In this document: one piece after another, positions 1 through 9,647 of the stretch
Position numbering within the stretch: position 1 is the stretch's first letter
Layout: every line of letters begins with the position of its first letter
Assembly: GCA_030651285.1 (NCBI GenBank)
Contig: JAUSCN010000020.1
Location: 54,106-118,105 of the forward strand
Length of the DNA: 64,000 bases
Source of the DNA: a bacterium
Lineage (GTDB): Bacteria > Patescibacteriota > Minisyncoccia > Phycocordibacterales > Phycocordibacteraceae
Direction of reading: 5' to 3'
Translations under genes and position numbers: made by a program
The notes under the pieces: generated by a model
The model's input: only the letters and a program-made list of their open reading frames with translations
The model's database searches: none
Told to the model about the DNA's origin: nothing

Positions 1-1077
1 GAAACGCACATTGTCGAAAGCGATGGAGCCCTCACGCACCTCAAGCGACTTCGCACCCGGTACGTCCTGGATCGCGTGCGGCAATTCGAGTATTTCGTAC
101 ATCTCGGTCGCATCGGCAAATGCTGCGTAGAGCTGGCGCATATTACGACCAATACCCCACACGCGATCCATAAGTCCAAGCACATATACTTGAATGAGGA
201 CGAAATCTCCCACAGTCACAACGCCACGCTCCCAAAGCAGCACCGAACCAGCAAGAAGAGCGATATTGATGCCCACAGCGAAAAGGCCCTGTACCCCGTA
301 CACGAGCGCATCCGCGTTCCAAATGCGGCGTGTCGCCGCATACCATCGACCCACCACCTCTTTGAATCGCGAACGTTCGTAGCGCGCAGATGCAAATGCG
401 GTAACTGCCGAATGATTAAGCACCGTGTCCGAGAGGAAACCGGTCATCTTACTATCCTCTTCCATACGCGCCACACGCAGCGGCTGCAGTGATCGCTGCA
501 TCCTGTACTGCAGATACACGAACACGGCAGTCCACGTGAGAAGACCTGCGCCAAGCAAAATATTTTTTAACGAAAGAATGATGATGACGCCGGCCGAAAA
601 AAGGAGTGCCGAAAAGAAATCGATGACGATAGTGTTGAGTACTTGTTCAAATGCGAGCGCATAGCGCGATACGCGGCGCGTGAGCGTGCCTGTAAAATTT
701 GAAATGAAAAAATCGTGCGAATGTCCAAGCAAGTAGTCGAAAGCGTTCTGGTAGAGGTCGACCATCACTTTTGCAACAAGTGTACTGAGCGACACCACTC
801 TTATTCGCTGACCAAACCAGCCGAAGAGATTTATGGCACCGTATACCAGAAGCACGAAAAATAACTCGTGCACAACTTCAGGAGAAGGTGCACCTTTCGA
901 AAGAAGGTCGATAAATTCCCGCAAATACAGCGGGGACGTGACCCACGCAAGCTCAATACCCGTAGCGGCTATAAGCGTCACGGTCAAAAGCCACGGATAC
1001 ACGAGCACTGCCTTTCCGTATATGCGGAGCACGGACCCCACACGTGATTTTTTCTTGTCTAGAGACATTTCAATCAT
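1..1077 (-). CDS. ABC transporter transmembrane/ATP-binding protein (partial, C-terminus beyond window)
   Basis: Manual translation from ATG at 1077: MIEMSLDKKKSRVGSVLRIYGKAVLVYPWLLTVTLIAATGIELAWVTSPLYLREFIDLL...HDFFISNFTGTLTRRVSRYALAFEQV, typical ABC exporter TMD. Confidence 0.8.
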   Translation of the reverse strand, partial: MIEMSLDKKKSRVGSVLRIYGKAVLVYPWLLTVTLIAATGIELAWVTSPLYLREFIDLLSKGAPSPEVVHELFFVLLVYGAINLFGWFGQRIRVVSLSTLVAKVMVDLYQNAFDYLLGHSHDFFISNFTGTLTRRVSRYALAFEQVLNTIVIDFFSALLFSAGVIIILSLKNILLGAGLLTWTAVFVYLQYRMQRSLQPLRVARMEEDSKMTGFLSDTVLNHSAVTAFASARYERSRFKEVVGRWYAATRRIWNADALVYGVQGLFAVGINIALLAGSVLLWERGVVTVGDFVLIQVYVLGLMDRVWGIGRNMRQLYAAFADATEMYEILELPHAIQDVPGAKSLEVREGSIAFDNVRF

Positions 1078-1084
1078 CGTATCA

Positions 1085-1825
1085 CTACGACGTGAAAGCC
1101 TTAAACCCGCTCGTCATGGTGGCGATACCCTCCGCATCGATCATATACCCCTCGAAGCCGGACAGGTTTTCAATAAATACAATCCCCTTCTTTCCCATCG
1201 CAAAAGCTGCGGTCGCAAACCGATCGGCCTCGAGCACGTCTGGACCGATGACCGTAAGGCTCACAATTTCTTTTACATGCTCTTTGGGCGCATGCGGATT
1301 ATAAATATGGTCGCCGCGAATATATGATCCTGAAGTGGCAATACCTTTCCCGCGCGGATACACCACCTTAACAATTTCATTGATTTTAAAAGGATTTCGA
1401 ATACCCACACTCCAATCCTTTCCCTCAGAATTTTTCCCGCTCATAGCGATGTCGCCGCCCGCATTTACAAAATAGCCTTCATACCCCGCATCGCGTATGA
1501 GCGCCGCCACATTACGTATCGCCCACCCTTTCACAATACCTGACGGGTCGATAAGCCCGTCTGGACGACGAATATCGAAATATCCGTCCGTCTCTTTTTT
1601 TGTTTTCTCAGCAAGCGCAAAGACATCACGCATTTCATTGCTCGCCGACTCAACACATATTTCGCCACGATTGATGCGCGATATTTCACTATCTTCTTTA
1701 TAGGTACTAAACCTCTTATCGACCTCGGCAAGATATTCGAACGCCTTTTCAAAGATATCTGCCGTATCTTGAGTGACTATCTCGATCTCGATGGGCATAC
1801 CCATAATGAGTCGTACTTTCTTCAT
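1085..1825 (-). CDS. apbE: FAD:protein FMN transferase (ApbE family)
   Basis: MGMPIEIEIV...FSTYKEDSEISRIN...DPSGIVKGWAI...YFVNAGGDIAMSG; ApbE motifs. Confidence 0.9.
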   Translation of the reverse strand: MKKVRLIMGMPIEIEIVTQDTADIFEKAFEYLAEVDKRFSTYKEDSEISRINRGEICVESASNEMRDVFALAEKTKKETDGYFDIRRPDGLIDPSGIVKGWAIRNVAALIRDAGYEGYFVNAGGDIAMSGKNSEGKDWSVGIRNPFKINEIVKVVYPRGKGIATSGSYIRGDHIYNPHAPKEHVKEIVSLTVIGPDVLEADRFATAAFAMGKKGIVFIENLSGFEGYMIDAEGIATMTSGFKAFTS

Positions 1826-1891
1826 AGAGATATTCCCATGGTACTCCCCTTTACAAATCTTTCACCTCTTGTCGCCTGATATACTGGGAGG

Positions 1892-2431
1892 ATGAACAAT
1901 CTCTTCATGAAGCAATCTTCGTTTGCTCATTTCTTCACTACAAGCACGCACAGCGCACCACTTTGGTTTATCATCCGCGTATATCTCGGCTGGGAATGGC
2001 TCATGGCGGGATCCGAAAAAATCATGAATCCAGCATGGTTCGGCAGTGAAGCAGGCGCAGCATTGAATGGCTTCGTGCAGGGAGCACTCGGCAAGACCGG
2101 CGGCGCACACCCAGACGTGCAGATGTGGTATGCAGCATTTCTCAAAGCCACAGTACTCCCCCACGTCGTCACCTGGTCAAACGCAATAGCGCTTGGAGAA
2201 GTGATGGTTGGACTTGGACTTGTCGTAGGCCTCTTTACTGGTATTGCTGCCTTCTTCGGCTTCTTTATGAATCTTAACTTCATGCTTGCTGGTACCGTAA
2301 GCATGAATCCCATATTCCTTATACTTGCCCTTGGACTGATGATTGCTCGCCGTGTCGCTGGCTATTACGGCCTCGACCGCTTCGTACAGCCATTCATACA
2401 AGAAAAGTTCTTCCCTCGGCGCATTCAGTAA
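1892..2431 (+). CDS. DoxX-like membrane protein
   Basis: RVYLGWEWLMAGSEKIMNPAWFG...GLGLVVGLFTGIAAFFGFFMNLNFMLAGTVSMNP; DoxX/DoxD-like TM architecture. Confidence 0.75.
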   Translation: MNNLFMKQSSFAHFFTTSTHSAPLWFIIRVYLGWEWLMAGSEKIMNPAWFGSEAGAALNGFVQGALGKTGGAHPDVQMWYAAFLKATVLPHVVTWSNAIALGEVMVGLGLVVGLFTGIAAFFGFFMNLNFMLAGTVSMNPIFLILALGLMIARRVAGYYGLDRFVQPFIQEKFFPRRIQ

Positions 2432-2458
2432 TTTCCTGACGGCACTCACATTTCCCGA

Positions 2459-3160
2459 ATGAACAGTTATATGATGACAAGAAAAAATGGATTTGCGCCT
2501 ATCCTAATTTTAGGGATTATCGCCGTCGCATTATTGCTCAGCAGTGGCGGATATATCGCATACAAAAAAACAGGAGGAAGACCCTTTTCGGTAACAGAAC
2601 CTGTAACTCGACAACAAGAGTCTGGGCCTATCAGCGACAAAAATGTAGCTACATCTACCCAGAACTCAACTACTGACTGGCAAACTTATAGAAATGAGAA
2701 GTACGGCTTCGTGCTTCAGTATCCACCCTACTATTCCTTATCTATTAAAGAATACCCTGAAGAGTCTGTGGCAAATCTAGAGATTAAAAACAAAAGATCG
2801 GAAAGCCTTCCAGGAAATTCTTTTTACGTTTACATATGGAAAGATATTTACGATAAAGATTATTGGGATAAGAGGTTTTCTAACAAAGAGATATCATATA
2901 GAGACGGGACAGAGGGAAGCTTCGAGCCCTTAGGTACGACCACTTTTGCCGGAACTGTTGGTGGAATCACTGTAGCGTGCGTAATGGGGGGATGTTCGCG
3001 GACAGTCACTATTCCCAAAAATGGTTTTATTTTTACGGTAGATCTGTCGTCATCGGATGAGGATCCGACTTATATCTTTGGTGAGAATAATATCGCCAGA
3101 AACGAGGAGGCTGTCAAAATTCGAAAACAAATTCTTTCCTCATTTAAATTCACTCGTTAG
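2459..3160 (+). CDS. hypothetical membrane-anchored extracytoplasmic protein
   Basis: N-terminal TM helix then soluble domain (WQTYRNEKYGFVLQYPPYYSL). Confidence 0.6.
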   Translation: MNSYMMTRKNGFAPILILGIIAVALLLSSGGYIAYKKTGGRPFSVTEPVTRQQESGPISDKNVATSTQNSTTDWQTYRNEKYGFVLQYPPYYSLSIKEYPEESVANLEIKNKRSESLPGNSFYVYIWKDIYDKDYWDKRFSNKEISYRDGTEGSFEPLGTTTFAGTVGGITVACVMGGCSRTVTIPKNGFIFTVDLSSSDEDPTYIFGENNIARNEEAVKIRKQILSSFKFTR

Positions 3161-3204
3161 TTACTGATGCACCTGAGACTCCCTCCTCCACTAAAACCCT
3201 CGGC

Positions 3205-3230
3205 AAAATCCCATCGGCTGATGGGATTTT
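3205..3230. terminator. Rho-independent terminator-like hairpin
   Basis: AAAATCCCATCGGCTGATGGGATTTT. Confidence 0.7.
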
Positions 3231-3264
3231 GTTGAAACAGTGTAGAATGTAAGGCATTCACACT

Positions 3265-4278
3265 ATGAAAATTCATTATTTTTCGGGCGAGTCATGGGAA
3301 GAGGCTTTTGTGCGCGAGAAGCTTACTGGACAAGATATCAGCTTTCACGAAGGACCCCTTTCTGCACTTACTGATCTTACCGACCCAGAAGCAGAAGCTC
3401 TCTGTGTATTTATCGAGTCCCACATCGGCGAAGCAGAACTGAGCCGCTTCCCCAACCTGAAACTCCTCGCCACCCGTTCGACCGGCTTCGACCACATTGA
3501 TCTTGCAGCAGCGAAAGCTCGCGGCATCACGGTCACGAACGTACCCTTCTATGGCGAAAACACCGTCGCAGAATTTGCATTCGCGCTCCTTCTTGCACTG
3601 TCCCGCCGAATCGTAGATGCCGATGAGCGCGTACGCGAGAGTGGCATCTTCTCGCCAACAGGATTACGCGGCTTCGACCTTTCTGGAAAGACGATTGGCG
3701 TTGTTGGTACCGGACACATCGGCGCTCACCTTATCAAGATGGCACAGGGCTTCGGCATGAAGGTTGTCGGATTCGATGCGTTTCCAAATGCCGACCTCGC
3801 ACATACTCTTGGCTTCACCTATCTCCCACTTCCAGAACTCCTCGCTACTGCCGACATCATTTCCCTGCACGTCCCCTACAATGAACATACACATCACCTT
3901 ATTAATAAGGAGAACATTGGCACGATCAAGAAAGGTGCCTACATCATCAATACTGCCCGTGGAGCCGTCCTTGAAACAGAGGCGCTCATTGAAGCACTCA
4001 AGAGCGGGATTATCGCTGGAGCCGGACTCGACGTACTCGAAGAAGAGGGCGAGCTTGCTGATGAGGCAGCATTTCTCACGGCCCCGCACCCGCGCGAAGA
4101 AGAGCTCAAGATCGCGCTTGCAAATCACTACCTCATCAGTCATCCGCGCGTCATCGTGACTCCTCACCTCGCATTTAACACTCAAGAGGCTGTGGAGCGA
4201 ATCCTCAACGCAACGATTGAGAACATTCAGCACTTCGCAGCAGGCTCTCCGACAAACATCGTGAAGATGCCGGTATAA
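3265..4278 (+). CDS. D-2-hydroxyacid (D-lactate-type) dehydrogenase
   Basis: LLATRSTGFDHIDLAAAKARGI, GKTIGVVGTGHIGAHL, NTARGAVLETEAL, GLDVLEEEG. Confidence 0.9.
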   Translation: MKIHYFSGESWEEAFVREKLTGQDISFHEGPLSALTDLTDPEAEALCVFIESHIGEAELSRFPNLKLLATRSTGFDHIDLAAAKARGITVTNVPFYGENTVAEFAFALLLALSRRIVDADERVRESGIFSPTGLRGFDLSGKTIGVVGTGHIGAHLIKMAQGFGMKVVGFDAFPNADLAHTLGFTYLPLPELLATADIISLHVPYNEHTHHLINKENIGTIKKGAYIINTARGAVLETEALIEALKSGIIAGAGLDVLEEEGELADEAAFLTAPHPREEELKIALANHYLISHPRVIVTPHLAFNTQEAVERILNATIENIQHFAAGSPTNIVKMPV

Positions 4279-4285
4279 ACGCAAC

Positions 4286-4885
4286 ATGGAGCAGAAGAGA
4301 TCATCCCTCGGCAGCAAGATCGCGCTCTCGCTCGGATTGATTTTTGCATCCACTGTATACGCAGCATGGCAGCAAATCAGTGGGGAGATACATGCTGGTC
4401 CTCAACCAACAAAGGCTGAGATTACTCCTGGGCAGTCGTACAAGGATGCGAACGAAAGACTCCTGGCAACGCTCGCTGAATTAGAGCGATTGGCTGCAGA
4501 GAAAGCGGCGCGCACGGTTATAGCGACACCCGCACCATCGAAACCTCAGACGTCACCGACACCGACACTAAACCCTGCACCCACACCCTCGAGACCTGCA
4601 GGCAAATATGTCGACGGTTCTTACACGGGCGATGCTACGGATGCATATTATGGCACGGTGCAAGTGAAGGTGGCAGTGCGTAACGGACTCATCGCCGACG
4701 TACAGTTCCTTCAGCACCCGGACAGCCGCAGTACATCGCGCTACATCAACGAGCAGGCCATGCCGCTCCTGACTCAAGAGGCGGTTCAGGCCCAGAACGC
4801 ACAGGTAGACGGCGTCTCTGGGGCGACGTTCACGAGCGAAGCATTCAGACAGTCACTCGCATCAGCGCTCATCAAAGCAGCCTAG
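4286..4885 (+). CDS. Membrane-anchored FMN-binding domain protein
   Basis: N-terminal TM, Pro-rich linker, FMN_bind domain with DGVSGATFTSEAF flavinylation-type motif. Confidence 0.85.
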   Translation: MEQKRSSLGSKIALSLGLIFASTVYAAWQQISGEIHAGPQPTKAEITPGQSYKDANERLLATLAELERLAAEKAARTVIATPAPSKPQTSPTPTLNPAPTPSRPAGKYVDGSYTGDATDAYYGTVQVKVAVRNGLIADVQFLQHPDSRSTSRYINEQAMPLLTQEAVQAQNAQVDGVSGATFTSEAFRQSLASALIKAA

Positions 4886-4887
4886 AT

Positions 4888-6402
4888 ATGAATATCGTTG
4901 ATAATTTCCTGAACAAGATCACGATGTATCGCCTCGTGCTGTACTATCTTTTCGGACTCATCGTAGTCGCGACAGTCTTCGGATTCTTTAACATAATCCA
5001 CTACAGCCCAGCGAACCTGGCGTTCTCTACCCTCCTTATCCTCGCGACCTGCTGGGGCACCAACACCCTATTTGCGAAAGTATTCAAAGCAGCTCCGAAT
5101 TCTGAATCAGTGTACATAACCGGCCTGATCCTTGCGCTCATCATGACTCCTGTTGCGCCGGAGAACCATACCGGCATCGGATTCCTGATATTCGCATCGG
5201 TATGGGCGATGGCGTCGAAATACATCTTCGCTCTTGGACACAAACATATTTTCAACCCAGCAGCATTCGCAATCGCTCTTTCAGCGGTCGCCATCAATCA
5301 GTCGGCCACGTGGTGGATCGGCGGCAACCTGCCACTCCTTCCGTTCGTATTCTTCGGCGGACTCCTGATAGTGCGTAAGATCCGCAGATTCGATCTCGTC
5401 GTATCTTTTTCCGTAGTCGCACTCGTCACCATCATCTTCACAACAAGCAACACGAACTTCCTGACCCCAATCACGCAGACACTCCTCAATTCCTCCTTCT
5501 TCTTCCTTGCATTCGTGATGCTCACCGAACCACTCACGATGCCTCCCACAAGAACACTGCGCATCATTTACGGAGCGATCGTCGGGCTTCTGTTTGCACC
5601 GGACATGCACATAGGCTCTTTCTACTTCACGCCCGAACTCGCACTGCTCATAGGTAATGTGTTCGTGTATTTCGTCAGCCCAAAAGGACGATTCCTGCTC
5701 ACGCTACTCGAGAAAAATGAGATCGGGACCGGCACCTACGAATTCGTGTTCGCGCCCAATCGCGCATTCACATTCCGCCCAGGTCAGTACATGGAGTGGA
5801 CGCTCGGACATCGCTTTACCGACGATCGCGGTAATCGCCGCTACTTCACTGTCGCCTCATCCCCGACCGAAGACACGGTACGTCTCGGCGTGAAGTTCTA
5901 TGAACCGGAGAGCACGTTCAAACGAGCACTGAAAGCGATGAAACCGCATGAGACACTTTCGGTCTCGAACCTTGCGGGAGACTTCGTACTTCCAAAAGAC
6001 CCTTCACAGAAACTCGTATTCATCGCTGGCGGTATCGGCGTCACCCCATTCCGCAGCATGGCGCAATACCTGATAGATAAGAAAGAGAATCGCGCGGTCA
6101 CACTCCTTTATTCAAACAAGGTGGCGAGCGAAATCGCCTACAAAGACATATTTGATACCGCCGCCAAAGAAATCGGTATGAGAACTGTATATGCGCTCAC
6201 CGACGAAAAAACCTCGATGCCTGGTGTTCATATAGGCTTAATCGACGCTGCACTTATCATGCGCGAAATTCCCGACTATAAAGAGCGCATCTTTTACATC
6301 TCTGGCCCACACGGCATGGTCACTACATTTACAAAGACGCTGCATGGCATGGGTATTCCTCGTTCTCGCATTGAGACAGACTACTTCCCTGGATTTGCAT
6401 AA
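4888..6402 (+). CDS. RnfD/NqrB-like membrane domain fused to FNR-type FAD/NAD(P)H oxidoreductase domain
   Basis: N-term multi-TM with KHIFNPAAFAIAL; C-term FRPGQYMEWTL, RRYFTVASSP, FIAGGIGVTPFRSM, FYISGPHGMV. Confidence 0.88.
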   Translation: MNIVDNFLNKITMYRLVLYYLFGLIVVATVFGFFNIIHYSPANLAFSTLLILATCWGTNTLFAKVFKAAPNSESVYITGLILALIMTPVAPENHTGIGFLIFASVWAMASKYIFALGHKHIFNPAAFAIALSAVAINQSATWWIGGNLPLLPFVFFGGLLIVRKIRRFDLVVSFSVVALVTIIFTTSNTNFLTPITQTLLNSSFFFLAFVMLTEPLTMPPTRTLRIIYGAIVGLLFAPDMHIGSFYFTPELALLIGNVFVYFVSPKGRFLLTLLEKNEIGTGTYEFVFAPNRAFTFRPGQYMEWTLGHRFTDDRGNRRYFTVASSPTEDTVRLGVKFYEPESTFKRALKAMKPHETLSVSNLAGDFVLPKDPSQKLVFIAGGIGVTPFRSMAQYLIDKKENRAVTLLYSNKVASEIAYKDIFDTAAKEIGMRTVYALTDEKTSMPGVHIGLIDAALIMREIPDYKERIFYISGPHGMVTTFTKTLHGMGIPRSRIETDYFPGFA

Positions 6403-6405
6403 TCT

Positions 6406-7380
6406 ATGCGCTTCAAAAATAATTTGACCAAGACCTTCCCGACCAGACCGCACAAGAATCACAAAAAGCGGAACCATAAGAAAGTTCCAACACGGGCAAC
6501 TCAGCAAAGCTCGCAGGAGCTCCGACCTCGCACCGCAAGCGCCCTCGCGACATTCTGCATCATAAATGCAGCTTGCATGTCCTTCCTGACACAGAACGCC
6601 TTCTATAACCGACCGCCGTACATTCCCTCGAGCGACCAGGCAGCCTACGCTGAAATATCAACAACTTCGGCACAGACTTCGACACCCCTTGACCAATTTG
6701 CCGACAAACTCGACCTACCCATCCTGGTCTACCATATCGTCCGACCCAGCTACCCAGACGACAGCGCATCCGTGCGAGCCATCGCACTTACGCCGGAGAC
6801 ATTTGATGCGCAGATGACCTACCTGAAAGAAAGTGGGTATCACGTAGTCACGTTTACTGATCTTGAGTACTACTATAAAAACAAGAAGCCTCTATCGAGA
6901 AACCCGATCATTCTATCGTTTGATGACGGATGGAAAGATCAATTCCAGTACGCATTCCCTATCCTGAAAAAGCATGGGTACACAGCAACATTCTTCGTAT
7001 TCACCAACTCGATCGATCATAAAAGTTTCTTTTCGCTCGCTCAATTGAAGGAAATGCTTGCTGCCGGCATGATCATCGGGAGTCACTCACGCACTCACCC
7101 CTACCTCACACAGATAACCAACCAGGACGCACTATGGAGAGAAATCAGCGGCAGCAAAAAAATACTCGAAGATCTCCTCGGGGTGCGCATACACGAATTC
7201 GCATATCCGTTCGGCGCATACAACGACACCATCGTAGCGATGGCGAAAAAAGCTGGGTACCGATCCGCTCGTGGAGATTATTTCACCGGAGTCCAGTCGG
7301 CAAACCATCTCTATGAACTGAGCGCTATGAACGCACCCACCACGATGGATCTCTTCAGGAAAAAGTTTCAGCCGAAATAA
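6406..7380 (+). CDS. Polysaccharide deacetylase family protein
   Basis: LPILVYHIV, IILSFDDGWKDQF, ATFFVFTNSI, IGSHSRTHP, FAYPFGAYND. Confidence 0.92.
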   Translation: MRFKNNLTKTFPTRPHKNHKKRNHKKVPTRATQQSSQELRPRTASALATFCIINAACMSFLTQNAFYNRPPYIPSSDQAAYAEISTTSAQTSTPLDQFADKLDLPILVYHIVRPSYPDDSASVRAIALTPETFDAQMTYLKESGYHVVTFTDLEYYYKNKKPLSRNPIILSFDDGWKDQFQYAFPILKKHGYTATFFVFTNSIDHKSFFSLAQLKEMLAAGMIIGSHSRTHPYLTQITNQDALWREISGSKKILEDLLGVRIHEFAYPFGAYNDTIVAMAKKAGYRSARGDYFTGVQSANHLYELSAMNAPTTMDLFRKKFQPK

Positions 7381-7396
7381 TTCGTTGATGGGCTGA

Positions 7397-8920
7397 TTAT
7401 TCCACTCGGAACATGAACATCATTCCTGCCTCGAGATGCTCAGCGATGTGGCAATGAGCCATCCAAACCCCAGGATTTGAAGGTTCGAGGATAATGTCGA
7501 CTATCTCACCTGCTTTGACGAGTACTGTATCCTTCCAGACAAGATTCGTCTGCCTCACTCCGTCACGATACGCGACCAGGAAGCGTTGCCCGTGGAAATG
7601 AATCGGGTGCTGCATCGGATGCATCGATGCTGCCGGATTTTCGATACGGATCTTTATCGGCACATCCCTCTTCAGGGTCCAATCGATATCCATGTTCACC
7701 TTACCCGTGTCTTGGTCGACGATTTTCCACGCGACACCGCCAGCCGACATTTGGTCCATCATGACCGTATCCTCCCACTCAATGCCGCCAGGATTCTGAG
7801 ACATCAGAGGACCACCCATTGCCGACCCGTCCGGCATCATGTGAGACCCATGACCTATGTTCGCTGGCATCATGCCACTGCCAAGCGCGAGCACGAGCTT
7901 CTTGTCAGGTGCCTTTCCGAAATACGTCAGGAAGGCTGCCACACTCTGCTGTACGGCCTTATTTTCCTGCAGTGCGGCGAATTGAGCTGTATATGGCGTC
8001 GCAACTGCGTCTGTCCGCACAACTATTGTTCCGAGCACATACACAGCATTCGGCGTCTTATTCTGCAATTCATATGAACCAGCTTTTTCGAACAGAACAT
8101 CTATGATCGCTCGCTCTGACGGACCGAGTAACACACTCTCTGTGAAAAATGCTTTCTCGTATGCACCATTATCGCCTCCCACGACCTTGATCGTCGCACC
8201 AGGAATCGCCACATTGAATGGCCGTGTCGTCGCGGCATTAACGACATAGAAACGAACCACTTCTCCGGCAGAGGCCTCGAGCGAGAAATGCTCTTCCCCG
8301 TTTGTAAGAAACACGTTTCCATAACGACCCATGAGCGCATGGCTCATGTCGTTCTTGCGCAATGTTATCTTTCCATTCTCAACCGGAATATCGGAAAGGA
8401 ACAGCGGCATTTCCCGATTCACTGGAGGGAAATAATTCGCATCATTCGGAGTCACGACAAACGCACCATAGAGCCCGAGCGGCTGCTCATATGCTTCGTG
8501 TACGTGCGGGTGGTACCAGTAGATTCCGGCATCAGGGAATTTTAGCTTGTAGGAAAAAGATTCTCCGGGCGCGATTTCTTTTTGAGTGACAGGAGGAGCG
8601 CCATCGAACGGATTATCCATGCGCACGCCGTGAGAGTGCAGTGCCGCTGACAAGTCAGTCTCATTCTTGAGATTGATCGTCACTTCTGCGCCCTGCGAAA
8701 CTTTGATCGTCGGCCCGGGGATCGAACCGTTGTATGCGAGCATCTTTTGCGCTTTGCCCGCAACCACCTTAGTGACATAGCTCGCCGTCAGCGCGTAGGT
8801 ATCGCCATCTTTAAGCTCCACGAGCTGCGTATTCTGCACAGTGGGCGAAGTAGTGCCCGCAAGGAGATATATGGCCCCGAGTACCACTATGACCACTACT
8901 GCGTAAAGTATCGTTTTCAT
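7397..8920 (-). CDS. Multicopper oxidase
   Basis: HSHGVRMDNPFDG, WYHPHVHEAYEQPLGLYG, HPMQHPIHFHGQRF, MAHCHIAEHLEAGMMFMF. Confidence 0.93.
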   Translation of the reverse strand: MKTILYAVVVIVVLGAIYLLAGTTSPTVQNTQLVELKDGDTYALTASYVTKVVAGKAQKMLAYNGSIPGPTIKVSQGAEVTINLKNETDLSAALHSHGVRMDNPFDGAPPVTQKEIAPGESFSYKLKFPDAGIYWYHPHVHEAYEQPLGLYGAFVVTPNDANYFPPVNREMPLFLSDIPVENGKITLRKNDMSHALMGRYGNVFLTNGEEHFSLEASAGEVVRFYVVNAATTRPFNVAIPGATIKVVGGDNGAYEKAFFTESVLLGPSERAIIDVLFEKAGSYELQNKTPNAVYVLGTIVVRTDAVATPYTAQFAALQENKAVQQSVAAFLTYFGKAPDKKLVLALGSGMMPANIGHGSHMMPDGSAMGGPLMSQNPGGIEWEDTVMMDQMSAGGVAWKIVDQDTGKVNMDIDWTLKRDVPIKIRIENPAASMHPMQHPIHFHGQRFLVAYRDGVRQTNLVWKDTVLVKAGEIVDIILEPSNPGVWMAHCHIAEHLEAGMMFMFRVE

Positions 8921-9002
8921 ACGTTTCGAAAGTATATCAAAATCCTGCCAGAGGCAGTATTAGAAATATGGCACTCATCATGTTTGTGAAAGAGTCAAGC
9001 TT

Positions 9003-9647
9003 CTATGGAGTAACCGTATGCCCTGTGCCCGTTCGAATTTGAGCGAACACGATGACGCTTAAGATCGCCGCGAAGAAACACCATACGGAGAAAAATGTTT
9101 CGGTATAGAACCAGCCCGCGACGAGAAAGGCGACGAATATTGCCGCGCCGAGTATGCGCACGATTCTATGGCTCGATACGAAACAGCTCCCGCATGTAGC
9201 GAACAAGTAGAGAATTAAGGAGACGGTCGGATATAAGTGTGGCGAACCGTACGCGATACTGTGATTCACGATACTGGAAGTAACTGGCTCAACAATAATT
9301 GAATACAAAAGATACAGCCCTGTAAGCAGTCCAACGGCTATAAAACCGCGCAAGATTTTCCGGTGAGCAGGATCGGTTTCCATCACAAACACGGAAATCG
9401 GCAGAAAAATTGGCCATAACACATGCGAGAAAAGCGAGTAGGCGTATGTCATAACAGCATTCAGCGACGCTGATCCGAATGATAGCCAAATAACCCCTTC
9501 TATAGTTTGCTGCACTCCAAATAACAGAGGTATTGCGGCAAATGGAATTTCTTTTTTACTCTTTGCCTTAGAAAGCGTCACAGCCCCCGTAGCTGAAAGC
9601 GCTCCGCCCGCTATAAAACTAGCTGTTGCAGAAAAACACATATTCAA
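9003..9647 (-). CDS. Multi-TM membrane protein (DUF6629-like)
   Basis: [19 protein letters not shown] start and hydrophobic helices. Confidence 0.6.
   Translation of the reverse strand: MNMCFSATASFIAGGALSATGAVTLSKAKSKKEIPFAAIPLLFGVQQTIEGVIWLSFGSASLNAVMTYAYSLFSHVLWPIFLPISVFVMETDPAHRKILRGFIAVGLLTGLYLLYSIIVEPVTSSIVNHSIAYGSPHLYPTVSLILYLFATCGSCFVSSHRIVRILGAAIFVAFLVAGWFYTETFFSVWCFFAAILSVIVFAQIRTGTGHTVTP

Noticed and set aside
833-1327. 164-aa plus-strand ORF
   Set aside because: Shadow ORF antisense to the ABC exporter and apbE; low-complexity basic translation with no domain.
3664-4353. 229-aa minus-strand ORF
   Set aside because: Antisense to the clear D-2-hydroxyacid dehydrogenase gene.
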